Below are positions 51,355 to 59,714 of a stretch of 64,000 nt of DNA, one piece after another. The notes below the pieces were generated by a model. It searched no databases, was not told the DNA's origin, and saw nothing but the letters and a program-made list of their open reading frames with translations. The stretch comes from Brachybacterium sp. EE-P12 (GTDB lineage Bacteria; Actinomycetota; Actinomycetes; Actinomycetales; Dermabacteraceae), in assembly GCF_003711805.1 (NCBI RefSeq), contig NZ_QXCP01000002.1:1-64000 (forward strand), read 5' to 3'. Both the position numbers and the translations under genes were made by a program. Every line of letters begins with the position of its first letter. Position 1 is the first letter of the stretch.

Positions 51355-51664
51355 GCGCTTCGCGCTCCTGCAGCGTGCGCTCAAGCTGTCCCACCGTCGG
51401 CGCACCCGCAAAGCCGCGCTCGGTCAGATAGACCCTGCACGCCAAGTCGGCAGTGTTCCCCTGGGACGGGAACAAGTCCTGACCGTCCAGAAGAATCGTG
51501 GGCGAGCCCGCGAAACCAGAGCTCACCGCCTCAGCCTCGGTGCGGATCAACACGAACTCCACCGGAACATCGCCCCGTCCGATCGAGTCGAGCACCAGCC
51601 GTACTCGATCGCCCGCCTCCTGCCAATTCGGGCAATCCTCGATATGCAGCACCTGGATCTTCAC
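51335..51664 (-). CDS. Thioredoxin-like small protein
   Basis: A 109-aa protein of the type found with actinobacterial mercury-resistance and alkylmercury lyase genes: MKIQVLHIEDCPNWQEAGDRVRLVLDSIG opens a thioredoxin-like fold with a single Cys (no CxxC), and FAGSPTILLDGQDLFP is the cis-Pro strand. Its last residues (REALSGDRS) overlap the transposase coding end by 20 bp, suggesting the C-terminus was altered by the IS insertion. GTG start. Confidence 0.7.
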   Translation of the reverse strand: MKIQVLHIEDCPNWQEAGDRVRLVLDSIGRGDVPVEFVLIRTEAEAVSSGFAGSPTILLDGQDLFPSQGNTADLACRVYLTERGFAGAPTVGQLERTLQEREALSGDRS

Positions 51665-51737
51665 ACGCCCATTCTCCCGCGCAACTCACGGCGGCTGGCC
51701 ACCCCGCACCTTCTTGATCAACACGCCCGAGTCGGAG

Positions 51738-52013
51738 ATGCCTGGCGACGCTCCCCAAGCGACGACCTCGGATCTGATCCTCTCCACCTTGCTCGACGAC
51801 GAGCAGCGCGGGGCCCGCGAGTTCGCAGGCATCATGATCCCCGCCTGGTGGACGCGGGACCAGGTCGCCGCTCAGCTCCTCGCCGCGCTCCCGTCGATGG
51901 AGCCGGCCGGCGACGACCCCGAATGCCGGGACCACCTGCGCGAGCTCTACGAGCGCCACCGTGCGGCGGGCACGCTTCCGCTCACCGATGACGAGGGCGG
52001 CGCCTGGGGCTGA
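51738..52013 (+). CDS. Small hypothetical protein
   Basis: A 91-aa acidic, helical protein (LILSTLLDDEQRGAREFAGIMIPAWWTRDQVAAQLLAALPSMEPAGDDPECRDHLRELYERHRAAGTLPLTDDEGGAWG). GGAG lies directly against the ATG, a poor spacing, so the start is uncertain. No family recognised. The Trp-rich AWWTR segment is notable. Next downstream is the permease gene fragment. Confidence 0.45.
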   Translation: MPGDAPQATTSDLILSTLLDDEQRGAREFAGIMIPAWWTRDQVAAQLLAALPSMEPAGDDPECRDHLRELYERHRAAGTLPLTDDEGGAWG

Positions 52014-52053
52014 GCCCGGAAGGCCGCCCGTCGGCCGTGCGCGTCGGTGTCAC

Positions 52054-52303
52054 CGCCCGGCCCGCACCCCGAGCACCCACGCCCCCACCAGCGCCACGAC
52101 GATCCCGTTCAGCGGCGCGATCCCGATGCCGTACTCGTTCGACACCCACGCCACCACGCACCCGGCCGCGTACGGCACGAGCGCCTGCCAGCGCACCTTC
52201 TCGGTCAGCGTCGACAGCGGCGGCTGCCCGCTCCGCCAGCGGGCGATCCAGTCGCCGATGAGCACGCCGCCGACCGGCGGGATGAGGATGCCGATCAGGC
52301 TGA
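52054..52303 (-). pseudogene. 3'-end fragment of a cytosine permease gene (direct repeat of 53747-53996)
   Basis: This 250-bp segment matches the end of the intact permease gene at 53737-55032 at 244 of 250 positions. The peptide SLIGILIPPVGGVLIGDWIARW...ALVGAWVLGVRAGR is identical, so all six differences (all C/G changes) are silent. The fragment stops one codon earlier after RAGR. It lacks a 5' part, and the upstream sequence is unrelated. It marks the far side of a 1.4-kb insertion. Confidence 0.9.
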
Positions 52304-52344
52304 TGCTCCGCGCACGACGCTGAAGTATTATCCTGTAACCCTTG

Positions 52345-52902
52345 CTATTCGACGTGCCAGTCCCACCGTCCCGCTGTCGACTTTGTGGATTTTTTGTCAG
52401 CTCGCCGACCTTTATCGCGATATGGAAATAGGCTTCTCGCGACCACCCATAGTATTCCAATTATCTCGACAACCGAGGCGCTCATCCAGGCGATCATTAG
52501 AGTGGGGTCAAGGGTCTTTGGCTGCCATATCAGATAGATGCCGAAGTAGACATTCGAGATGACAAGTTGGAGAGCAACGAGCGCAATGGCCCAATAGGCG
52601 ACTATTTTGCGTAGCCTCTGGTCCTGCTTGCGGCCATCGTTCTTGAGCTTCTCTTTGCGTGCCTTATTGACGGCCTGAGCATCGATTGTTTCGGCTTCGT
52701 CGCTGCGAGGGGGTGATCCCGCCTCCCGATGGATCTTGCTCCCGCTTTTGCCGCCGGACTTGAGCTGGTCCTCTAGGTTCTGTGCAAGTTGGAGATCGCG
52801 CTCAACCGCTGAGCCGAGGTCGGCTTCTTCCCGGTCGGCGTTGGGGGATAGGCCGCTTTCGACGAAGCTCTCGTATTCCTCTGTTCGTAAGCGCTTTGCC
52901 AT
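52345..52902 (-). CDS. Two-TM membrane protein partnered with ImmA-like peptidase
   Basis: A 185-aa protein. The first 95 residues are charged and helical (RTEEYESFVESGLSPNADREEADLGSAVERDLQLAQNLEDQLK), followed by TM helices at about 100-125 and 134-158 and a short basic tail. The start at 52902 is one base before the ImmA stop region; an in-frame Met 36 nt further upstream lies inside the peptidase gene. Likely a membrane effector or anchor regulated by the peptidase. No family recognised. Confidence 0.7.
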   Translation of the reverse strand: MAKRLRTEEYESFVESGLSPNADREEADLGSAVERDLQLAQNLEDQLKSGGKSGSKIHREAGSPPRSDEAETIDAQAVNKARKEKLKNDGRKQDQRLRKIVAYWAIALVALQLVISNVYFGIYLIWQPKTLDPTLMIAWMSASVVEIIGILWVVARSLFPYRDKGRRADKKSTKSTAGRWDWHVE

Positions 52903-52903
52903 G

Positions 52904-53392
52904 TCACTTGAGCCCGAGATTGGCGAGGCGGAACTCAAGAGATTGTTTGGATACGTTGTACTTAGTTGCCATATCGCTCAAAGACTTTCCCATCCCCCAA
53001 TCCTTTGCCACAATGTGGGCAGGCATCAGGAGGTCGGCTGCAAAGCGATTGGCGAAACGCTCTTCGGGGTCGGTTCCTTGGCTTGCTAAGGCTGCGCGCT
53101 CCTCGACATATCCCATCGGTCCGTCATCCCTATGCCGCATGAAGTGGCCGATTTCATGGGCGAGAGTAAATCGTTGACGCCGGGGGTGGTCTGCCGAGTT
53201 CAGGTATGCGCGCACTGTCGACTCCCCTTCTTCCTTCAAAAGAAAGCCCGCCGTGTCCGATGGTAGCGGAGTGATTATGACTTCAATATTTAGCCGCTGG
53301 GCAATGACGAATGGGTCGATTGGGAAGCGCACCCTTCCGTTGATATTCCAGTGCTCATTGCGAACGTCGCGGGCGAGCTGTGATGTGGTCAT
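52904..53392 (-). CDS. ImmA/IrrE-family metallopeptidase
   Basis: A 162-aa zinc peptidase. HEIGH is at 79-83 and a third ligand Glu in the EERFANRFAADLLMP segment (near 112). Members cleave repressor proteins to induce mobile elements or stress responses. There is no XRE-type repressor gene next to it, so the target could be the partner two-TM protein or a regulator elsewhere. AGGAGGTGG precedes the ATG. GC content is about 55%. Confidence 0.88.
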   Translation of the reverse strand: MTTSQLARDVRNEHWNINGRVRFPIDPFVIAQRLNIEVIITPLPSDTAGFLLKEEGESTVRAYLNSADHPRRQRFTLAHEIGHFMRHRDDGPMGYVEERAALASQGTDPEERFANRFAADLLMPAHIVAKDWGMGKSLSDMATKYNVSKQSLEFRLANLGLK

Positions 53393-53531
53393 TACTCCAC
53401 CTCCTTTGAATTAAGAGGGAACGGGACCGACCATGGTGGCGATCTAGGCGAATTGCCAGCACTCTCAGTCTCCGATTAGAGGCTGGCAGTTCTGTGTAGA
53501 AAGTTCGCCTGGGTTGACATCGTAGCAGTGC

Positions 53532-53560
53532 TTGACAGACTGTGCGGGATGCTGTATACG
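53532..53560 (+). promoter_or_regulatory. Sigma-70-type promoter
   Basis: TTGACA (53532-53537) and TATACG (53555-53560) are separated by exactly 17 bp. A second TTGACA lies 18 bp upstream (53514). It faces the cytosine permease gene end, in antisense, so it does not serve an obvious protein gene. Confidence 0.55.
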
Positions 53561-53717
53561 GGCAGGTCCGGGCGGTCGGTGGGTTGCATCTTGCCGGATA
53601 CGCTCCCTAGAGATCGGCTGGCCAGGTCAGCGTGCGTCAGTCGAAGCTTTGGAATGGCGCTTGCCTCTTTCTGCTACGACTCTGAGTGTTGACCAGAGTT
53701 AACGTTTGAGCGGAGCG

Positions 53718-53734
53718 CCGCAAGCAGCTTGCGG
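53718..53734. terminator. Short hairpin after the permease gene
   Basis: CCGCAAG (53718-53724) pairs with CTTGCGG (53728-53734) over a 3-nt loop, three bases downstream of the permease stop (minus strand). Could end the permease transcript or a plus-strand small RNA. Confidence 0.4.
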
Positions 53735-53736
53735 AG

Positions 53737-55032
53737 TCAGACTCGTCGCCCGGCCCGCACCCCCAGCACCCACGCCCCCACCAGCGCCACCACGATCCCG
53801 TTCAGCGGCGCGATCCCGATGCCGTACTCGTTCGACACCCACGCCACCACGCACCCGGCCGCGTACGGCACGAGCGCCTGCCAGCGCACCTTCTCGGTCA
53901 GCGTCGACAGCGGCGGCTGCCCGCTCCGCCACCGCGCGATCCAGTCGCCGATGAGCACCCCGCCGACCGGCGGGATGAGGATGCCGATGAGGCTGAGGTA
54001 GCCCACGATGTGCCCCTCGACGCCGAGCAGCGCCAGCACGGTGCCGATGGCGACGCCGCCGATGATGAAGGGGCCCTTGCGCCTCGCGTTCGCGAGCTCG
54101 GCCCCGGCGACGCCGAAGGCGTAGGCGGCATCCGCGTTGGACTTCCACAGGTTGCCGAACAGGAAGAACAGGCCCCAGCCGATCATGCCCATGCCCAGCA
54201 GCAGCGTGGTGAAGTCGCCCTCGCCGAACGCGAGCGCGGAGACGGCGCCGAAGAACACCATCAGCCCGTTGCCGATCACGAAGCCGAGCCCGCAGGCGAT
54301 GACGGCGTCGCGGCCGCGCCTCGCGAACCGGGTCCAGTTCGCGGCCTGCGTGCCGGCGGAGGCGAAGGTGCCCACCACGGTCGTCACGGCCGCGGCCCAG
54401 GTCATGGAGGTGGTGGGAGCGATGTCGAACAGGCCCCGCCAGCCGCCCACCTCGGTGAGCGCGAGCGCGGTGATCCAGAAGGCGAGCACCAGGATCAGCG
54501 GCGTCGAGATCAGCGAGACCCAGTACATGCCCTCGTAGCCGTACAGCGCCGTGAGCATCATCAGGGCGGAGACGCCGATCATCACCAGCGCCGGGGCCCA
54601 GGCGCTCTCCCATCCGAAGGCGAGCGCGGTCATCTGCCCGATCGAGCCGACCGCCACCCCGTACCAGCCGATCTGCGTGCCGCCCAGCAGTACGGAGACG
54701 AGCTTCGAGCCAGCGGTGCCGAAGGTGTACCTCGACATGACCACGGTGGTCAGCCCGGTGCGGGCGCCGAGGAAGCCGATCGCGGCGACGTACGCGCCGA
54801 GCACCAGCGAGCCCACCAGCAGCACGGCCAGGAATTCGGAGAAGCGGAAGGCCGCGCCGATGGAGGCGCCGGCCATGAGCGTCGGCGCGAAGACGGTGAA
54901 GCCGATCAGCACCACCGAGATCGAGACCACGCCCCGCCGTGCGGAGGCGGGGACGGGCGTGACGGGGTAGTCAGGATCGACTGCGTCGACGGGCCGCCCC
55001 TCCGCCTCCTCGCGCAGCTCCGCCGCGGTCAC
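53737..55032 (-). CDS. codB: Cytosine permease (NCS1 nucleobase transporter)
   Basis: A 431-aa NCS1 symporter with about twelve TM helices. GASIGAAFRFSEFLAVLLVGSLVLGAYVAAIGFLGARTGLTTVVMSRYTFG is the family N-terminal part; the C-terminal quarter (LIGILIPPVGGVLIGDWIARW ...) is duplicated at 52054-52303. The partner cytosine deaminase upstream, with a GTGA overlap, supports cytosine uptake. Its last residues RRV differ from the fragment (R then stop), showing the gene end was changed at the junction. Confidence 0.88.
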   Translation of the reverse strand: MTAAELREEAEGRPVDAVDPDYPVTPVPASARRGVVSISVVLIGFTVFAPTLMAGASIGAAFRFSEFLAVLLVGSLVLGAYVAAIGFLGARTGLTTVVMSRYTFGTAGSKLVSVLLGGTQIGWYGVAVGSIGQMTALAFGWESAWAPALVMIGVSALMMLTALYGYEGMYWVSLISTPLILVLAFWITALALTEVGGWRGLFDIAPTTSMTWAAAVTTVVGTFASAGTQAANWTRFARRGRDAVIACGLGFVIGNGLMVFFGAVSALAFGEGDFTTLLLGMGMIGWGLFFLFGNLWKSNADAAYAFGVAGAELANARRKGPFIIGGVAIGTVLALLGVEGHIVGYLSLIGILIPPVGGVLIGDWIARWRSGQPPLSTLTEKVRWQALVPYAAGCVVAWVSNEYGIGIAPLNGIVVALVGAWVLGVRAGRRV

Positions 55033-55559
55033 CGGTCCTGGCCCTCGGTGCCCGCGGCTGCGGAGCGGTCGGCCGACGCACCCAGCTCGCCCGTCTCCAC
55101 CCCGATGTCCTCACTCCAGATCTCGGGCCGCTCGGCGATCATCCGCTCCATCAGCGCGATGCACTCGGGATCGTCGAGCACGTCCACCACCACGCCGCGC
55201 TCGCGCAGCAGGCCCTCGGCCATCTCGAAGGTGCGGTTCTCGCCCACCACGATCCGCGGGATCTCGTACAGCAGCGCGGTGCCGGAGCACATGATGCACG
55301 GCGACAGGGTCGTGTACAGCACGGACTCGCGGTACACGCTCGCGCGCAGCCGTCCGGCCTTCTCGATCGTGTCGGTCTCGCCGTGCAGGATCGCGGAGTC
55401 CTTCTGCACACGCTGGTTGTGCCCGGCGGCGAGCACCTGCCCGTCGTGCACGAGCACCGCGCCGATCGGCACCCCGCCCTCGTCCCAGCTCTTCCTCGCC
55501 TGCTCGATCGCGAGGGAGAGGAAGCGGCGGTCGTCCTCTGGGGTGGGGGTCCAGGTCAT
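55029..55559 (-). CDS. Cytosine deaminase, yeast Fcy1-like
   Basis: A 176-aa zinc deaminase converting cytosine to uracil. HGE at 59-61 (ILHGETDTIEKAGR) and PCIMC at 87-91 form the zinc site. The alignment from memory to yeast cytosine deaminase is strong (TTLSPC, IPRIVVGEN, DPECIALMERMIAERPEIWSEDIG). It is unrelated to the amidohydrolase CodA of E. coli. The C-terminal 20 residues are an extra tail. Start at 55559 (MTWTP) is selected for the conserved domain; a longer upstream frame has no homologous content. Confidence 0.9.
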   Translation of the reverse strand: MTWTPTPEDDRRFLSLAIEQARKSWDEGGVPIGAVLVHDGQVLAAGHNQRVQKDSAILHGETDTIEKAGRLRASVYRESVLYTTLSPCIMCSGTALLYEIPRIVVGENRTFEMAEGLLRERGVVVDVLDDPECIALMERMIAERPEIWSEDIGVETGELGASADRSAAAGTEGQDR

Positions 55560-55821
55560 GGGGAATGCTCCTGCTCTCGGGAAAGGTCGCACGGCATCGT
55601 ACGAGGGCGGGGCCGCTTCCCGCACCACGTGCGCGTCGGCACGACCTGGTATGAGAGCGATCCGGCACCCGCCAGAGCGTTCCTGCGGGAATGCCCTGGC
55701 CCCTGCGGCGACACCCCGTCCGTCCCTGAGACCCCGCATCACGAGAAGGTCACGACGCCTCTGTGGCCTTCGGGCCGGATGCTCGAGCGGACACCATGGC
55801 CGCACCCCGCTGCAGGCGCAC

Positions 55822-55833
55822 GGGACATGTCCC
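55822..55833. promoter_or_regulatory. 12-bp palindrome before the nitrite operon
   Basis: GGGACATGTCCC, perfect, ends 26 bp upstream of the nirC start codon, inside the 299-bp region between it and the cytosine deaminase gene. Possible operator; a GlnR-type site was not found. Confidence 0.35.
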
Positions 55834-55858
55834 CTCTCCCCGAGCCACAGGAGCAGCC

Positions 55859-56773
55859 ATGTCCTACGTCCAGCCCGCCGACCTGGTGGACCGGCTCACC
55901 GCCGCCGGTGCCTCGAAGGTCTCCTACCCTGCCGGGGTCACGGTGCTGCGCGCCTCGATGGCCGGCGCGATCCTCACCCTCGGCGCCGCCTTCTCCGTCA
56001 CCGTCTCCACCCAGACGGGCGAACCCCTGCTGGGGGCTCTGCTGTTCCCCGTCGGCTTCATCCTGCTGTACCTGATGGGCTTCGACCTGCTCACCGGCGT
56101 GTTCACGCTGGTGCCGATCGCGTGGATCGCCCGGAAGCCGGGCGTCTCCCTCGGCCCGATGCTGCGCACCTGGGGCCTGATGTTCCTCGGCAACCTCCTG
56201 GGCGCCTTCACCGTCGCGGTGCTGATGGCCATCTACTTCACCTACGGCTTCTCCTCCCCGCCGAACGCTGTGGGGGAGGCGATCGCCGAGATCGGGCACG
56301 GCCGCACCGTCGGCTACGCGGACCACGGCGCCGCCGGGATGCTCACCCTGTTCGTGCGCGCGGTGCTGTGCAACTGGATGGTCTCCACCGGCGTGATCGG
56401 TGCGTTCATGACGGACGACGTGCTGGGGAAGATCGCCTGCATGTGGATGCCCGTGATGCTCTTCTTCTACATGGGCTTCGAGCACTCCATCGTGAACATG
56501 TTCCTGTTCCCCTCCGGCCTGCTGCTCGGCGCGGACTTCACGCTCATGGACTACCTGCTCTGGAACGAGATCCCCACCGTGGCCGGGAACCTGGTGGGCG
56601 GGCTGGTCTTCGTGGGGCTGCCGCTCTACTACGCCCACCGCCGCCGGCGCAGCTCCGCGGCCGACGGCGCGACCGCCGGCACGGTCCCCGCCGCCCCCGC
56701 GACCACCGCCCCCGCCGACCCGTCGGCCGACGGCCCCGCGGAGACGCCCGAGCTGGTGGGGGCGACCCGATGA
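55859..56773 (+). CDS. nirC: Formate/nitrite transporter family channel (NirC-like)
   Basis: A 304-aa membrane protein with six TM helices. FNT landmarks are LASMAGAILTLGAAF-type helix 1, LLTGVFTL (about 80), GNLLGAF (about 115), the central-pore segment CNWMVSTGV (about 180), and MGFEHSIVNMFLF (about 206). About 35 Ala/Pro-rich residues end the protein. Operon position before nirB assigns nitrite uptake. GGAG lies eight bases before the ATG at 55859. Confidence 0.88.
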   Translation: MSYVQPADLVDRLTAAGASKVSYPAGVTVLRASMAGAILTLGAAFSVTVSTQTGEPLLGALLFPVGFILLYLMGFDLLTGVFTLVPIAWIARKPGVSLGPMLRTWGLMFLGNLLGAFTVAVLMAIYFTYGFSSPPNAVGEAIAEIGHGRTVGYADHGAAGMLTLFVRAVLCNWMVSTGVIGAFMTDDVLGKIACMWMPVMLFFYMGFEHSIVNMFLFPSGLLLGADFTLMDYLLWNEIPTVAGNLVGGLVFVGLPLYYAHRRRRSSAADGATAGTVPAAPATTAPADPSADGPAETPELVGATR

Positions 56774-59331
56774 GCACCCGCATCGTCGTGATCGGCGCCG
56801 GGATGGCGGCGCACCGCCTGGTCGACTCCCTGGTCACCCGCGCCGAGGAGCGCCTGAGCGTGACCGTGCTCGGCGACGAGGCCCGCCGCCCCTACGACCG
56901 GGTAGGCCTGACCCGCTTCTTCGACGGGGACAGCGCCGAGGACCTCGCCCTCCCCGCCACGATCTTCGCCGACCCCCGCGTCACCCTCCACGAGGACGAC
57001 CCGGCCACCGCGATCGACCGCGGGGACCGCACCGTCACCACCGCCTCAGGCGTCGTCCACCCCTACGACCACCTGGTCCTCGCGACCGGCTCGGTCGCCG
57101 CCCGGCCCCCGGTCGAGGGTGCGGAGCTGCCCGGATGCTTCGTCTACCGCACTCTCGAGGACGTCGGGTCCCTGCAGCGCCACGTCCAGGAGCGGGCTAC
57201 GGCCCTGGACCGCCCCGTGCGAGGGGTCGTCGTCGGCGGCGGGCTGCTCGGCCTCGAGGCCGCGGGCGCCCTGCAGGGCATGGACGCCGAGGCCACCGTC
57301 CTCCAGTCCAGCGACCGGCTCATGTCCGCGCAGCTGGACCTTCCCGCCGGGGCCGTGCTGCGCCGCCTCATCGAGGCCCGCGGCATCGCGGTGCGCACCG
57401 AGGCCCGCACCACCGCGCTCCGCCCCGGCCCCGACGGAGCGGTCGAGTCCGTCGTCCTCCGGGAGGGCGACGAGCTGCCCGCCGATCTCGTCGTCCTCAC
57501 CGTCGGCGTGCGCCCCCGGGACGAGCTCGCTCGCGCCGTCGGTCTCGACTGCGAGGAGCGCGGCGGCGTGCGGATCGACGAGGCCTGCACGACCTCGGAC
57601 CCCCGGGTCCACGCGATCGGCGAGGTCGCTGCCTTCGAGGGGCAGTGCGTGGGCCTGGTCGCCCCCGGCTTCGCCATGGCCGAGGTGGTCTGCGACCGGA
57701 TCCTCGGCGGGAGCGCGACCTTCGCCGGCTACGATCTCTCCACCAAGCTCAAGCTCTCCGGCGTGGACGTCGCCTCCTTCGGCGACGCCTTCGCCACCAC
57801 CCCCGGCGCCCTCGACATCGTCTACACCGACCCCGTGGCCGGCGTGCACAAGAAGCTCGTTCTCTCCGACGACGCGAAGACCCTGCTCGGCGGGATGCTC
57901 GTCGGCGATGCGAGCGCCTACGGGGCGCTGCGCCCCCTGGTGGGCGGGCCCCTCGGCGGCGACCCCGCCGCCCACCTCCTGCCTGCGGGCGGTCTCTCCG
58001 CCCCCACCTCCGAGCTGCCCGACGAGGCGATCGTCTGCTCCTGCTCCTCGGTGAGCGCCGGCGCCATCCGCCACGCCGTGCGCGAGCAGGGCTGCACCGA
58101 CGCCGCCGGGGTCACCGCCTGCACCAAGGCGGGCGCCACCTGCGGCTCCTGCACCGTGATGGTCAAGTCCCTGGTCACCGGCGAGCTCGTGAAGCTCGGC
58201 AAGGCCGTGACCACCGGGCTGTGCGAGCACGTCGACCTCTCCCGCCGCCAGCTCTTCGACGCCGTGCACGTCTCAGGCCTCACCACCTTCAGTGCCGTCA
58301 TCGAACGCTTCGGCCGCGGCCGTGGCTGCGACGTCTGCAAGCCCGTGCTCGCCAGCATCCTCGCCGTCCTCGGCGGGGAGCACGTGCTGGACGGCGAGAA
58401 CGCGACCCTGCAGGACACCAACGACCACGTCATGGCGAACCTGCAGAAGGACGGCACCTACTCCGTGGTCCCCCGCATGCCCGGCGGGGAGGTCACCCCT
58501 GAGGGCCTCATCGTGGTCGGCGAGGTCGCGCGCGACTTCGGGCTCTACACCAAGATCACCGGCGGCCAGCGGGTGGACATGCTCGGCGCCCGCCTCGAGC
58601 AGCTGCCCCAGATCTGGCAGCGCCTGGTGGACGCGGGATTCGAGTCCGGCCACGCCTACGGCAAGTCCCTGCGCACCGTGAAGTCCTGCGTCGGCTCCGC
58701 CTGGTGCCGCTACGGCGTGCTGGACTCCACGGACATGGCGGTGCGGCTCGAGCTGCGCTACCGCGGCCTGCGCGCCCCGCACAAGCTGAAGCTCGGCGTC
58801 TCCGGCTGCGCCCGCGAATGCGCCGAGGCCCGTTCCAAGGACGCCGGCATCATCGCCACCGCCCAGGGCTGGAACCTGTACGTCGGCGGGAACGGCGGCG
58901 CGACCCCGCGCCACGCCGAGCTGCTCGCCGAGGGCCTGGACGACGACACCCTGATCCGCACCCTGGACAGGTACTTCATGTACTACCTCCGCACCGCGGA
59001 CAAGCTCCAGCGCACCGCTCCCTGGCTCGAGGCCCTCGACGGCGGGATCGACGGGCTTCGCGCGGTGATCCTCGAGGACTCCCTGGGCCTCGCCGCGGAT
59101 CTCGACGCCGCCATGGCCCGCCACGTCGAGAACTACCGCGACGAATGGGCGGAGACCCTCGCCGACCCGGCCAAGCTCGCCCGCTTCCGCTCCTTCGTCA
59201 ACGCGCCCACCACCCCCGACCCCGGCCTCGCCCATGTCCCCGAACGCGGCCAGATCCGCCCCGCCCGGCCCGAGGAGCGCGATGGGGACTCCGTCCTGAT
59301 CGCCGGCACGACACTGGAGGTGCGACGATGA
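56770..59331 (+). CDS. nirB: NADH-dependent nitrite reductase large subunit
   Basis: An 853-aa enzyme reducing nitrite to ammonium with NADH electrons. FAD site VIGAGMAAHRL (about residues 5-15) and a second Rossmann in VVVGGGLLGLEAAG. A BFD-type [2Fe-2S] domain holds CSC-x29-C-x4-C near 422-460. Siroheme/[4Fe-4S] ligands are CVGSAWC (about 640-646) and SGCARECAEA (about 679-683). ATGA overlap with nirC. Residue order and length are typical. Cytoplasmic, assimilatory. Confidence 0.95.
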   Translation: MSTRIVVIGAGMAAHRLVDSLVTRAEERLSVTVLGDEARRPYDRVGLTRFFDGDSAEDLALPATIFADPRVTLHEDDPATAIDRGDRTVTTASGVVHPYDHLVLATGSVAARPPVEGAELPGCFVYRTLEDVGSLQRHVQERATALDRPVRGVVVGGGLLGLEAAGALQGMDAEATVLQSSDRLMSAQLDLPAGAVLRRLIEARGIAVRTEARTTALRPGPDGAVESVVLREGDELPADLVVLTVGVRPRDELARAVGLDCEERGGVRIDEACTTSDPRVHAIGEVAAFEGQCVGLVAPGFAMAEVVCDRILGGSATFAGYDLSTKLKLSGVDVASFGDAFATTPGALDIVYTDPVAGVHKKLVLSDDAKTLLGGMLVGDASAYGALRPLVGGPLGGDPAAHLLPAGGLSAPTSELPDEAIVCSCSSVSAGAIRHAVREQGCTDAAGVTACTKAGATCGSCTVMVKSLVTGELVKLGKAVTTGLCEHVDLSRRQLFDAVHVSGLTTFSAVIERFGRGRGCDVCKPVLASILAVLGGEHVLDGENATLQDTNDHVMANLQKDGTYSVVPRMPGGEVTPEGLIVVGEVARDFGLYTKITGGQRVDMLGARLEQLPQIWQRLVDAGFESGHAYGKSLRTVKSCVGSAWCRYGVLDSTDMAVRLELRYRGLRAPHKLKLGVSGCARECAEARSKDAGIIATAQGWNLYVGGNGGATPRHAELLAEGLDDDTLIRTLDRYFMYYLRTADKLQRTAPWLEALDGGIDGLRAVILEDSLGLAADLDAAMARHVENYRDEWAETLADPAKLARFRSFVNAPTTPDPGLAHVPERGQIRPARPEERDGDSVLIAGTTLEVRR

Positions 59332-59714
59332 CCACGACCCTCACCACCCCCACCCTCGCCCCGCAGCTCGCCGCGAACTGGGAGCGGCTGTGCCCGCTGG
59401 AGGACCTCGAGGTCGAGCGCGGCCGCGCCGCCCTCCTCGGGGAGGAGCAGGTCGCCTTGTTCCTGCTGCCGGGCGGGGACGTCCGCGCGGTCGACAATCA
59501 CGACCCCTACTCGGGCGCGAACGTCATCGCCCGCGGCATCGTCGGCTCCCGCGGCGGCCGCCCCACCATCGCCTCCCCGATGTACAAGCAGGTCTTCGAC
59601 CTCCGCTCCGGGACCTGTGTGGACACCCGCGGGAAGGCCGTGAAGCGACTGCGGGTCTGGCCCGTGCGCACCCTGGACGGGGACCTGTACGTGCTGCGCG
59701 GGGGCGCGCGATGA
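59328..59714 (+). CDS. nirD: Nitrite reductase small subunit
   Basis: A 128-aa protein with a Rieske-like fold (WERLCPLEDLEVERGRAALLGEEQVALFLLPGGDVRAVDNHDPYSGANVIARGIVG). The Cys/His ligands of true Rieske proteins are missing, as in other NirD. ATGA overlap with nirB; ATGA again with cobA. Confidence 0.93.
   Translation: MTTTLTTPTLAPQLAANWERLCPLEDLEVERGRAALLGEEQVALFLLPGGDVRAVDNHDPYSGANVIARGIVGSRGGRPTIASPMYKQVFDLRSGTCVDTRGKAVKRLRVWPVRTLDGDLYVLRGGAR

Larger units (their letters stand above)
53393..53736. other. AT-richer intergenic region with plus-strand promoter
   Basis: 344 bp without a credible protein gene. It contains a consensus promoter pointing right (53532-53560) and a small hairpin before the permease stop (53718-53734). 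It could encode a small RNA of about 170 nt (see findings). Confidence 0.5.

Noticed and set aside
54010-56769. Very long plus-strand frame continuous with nirB, suggesting a 1,773-aa protein
   Set aside because: The first half is antisense to codB and the deaminase; nirB proper begins at the ATG at 56770 that overlaps the nirC stop.
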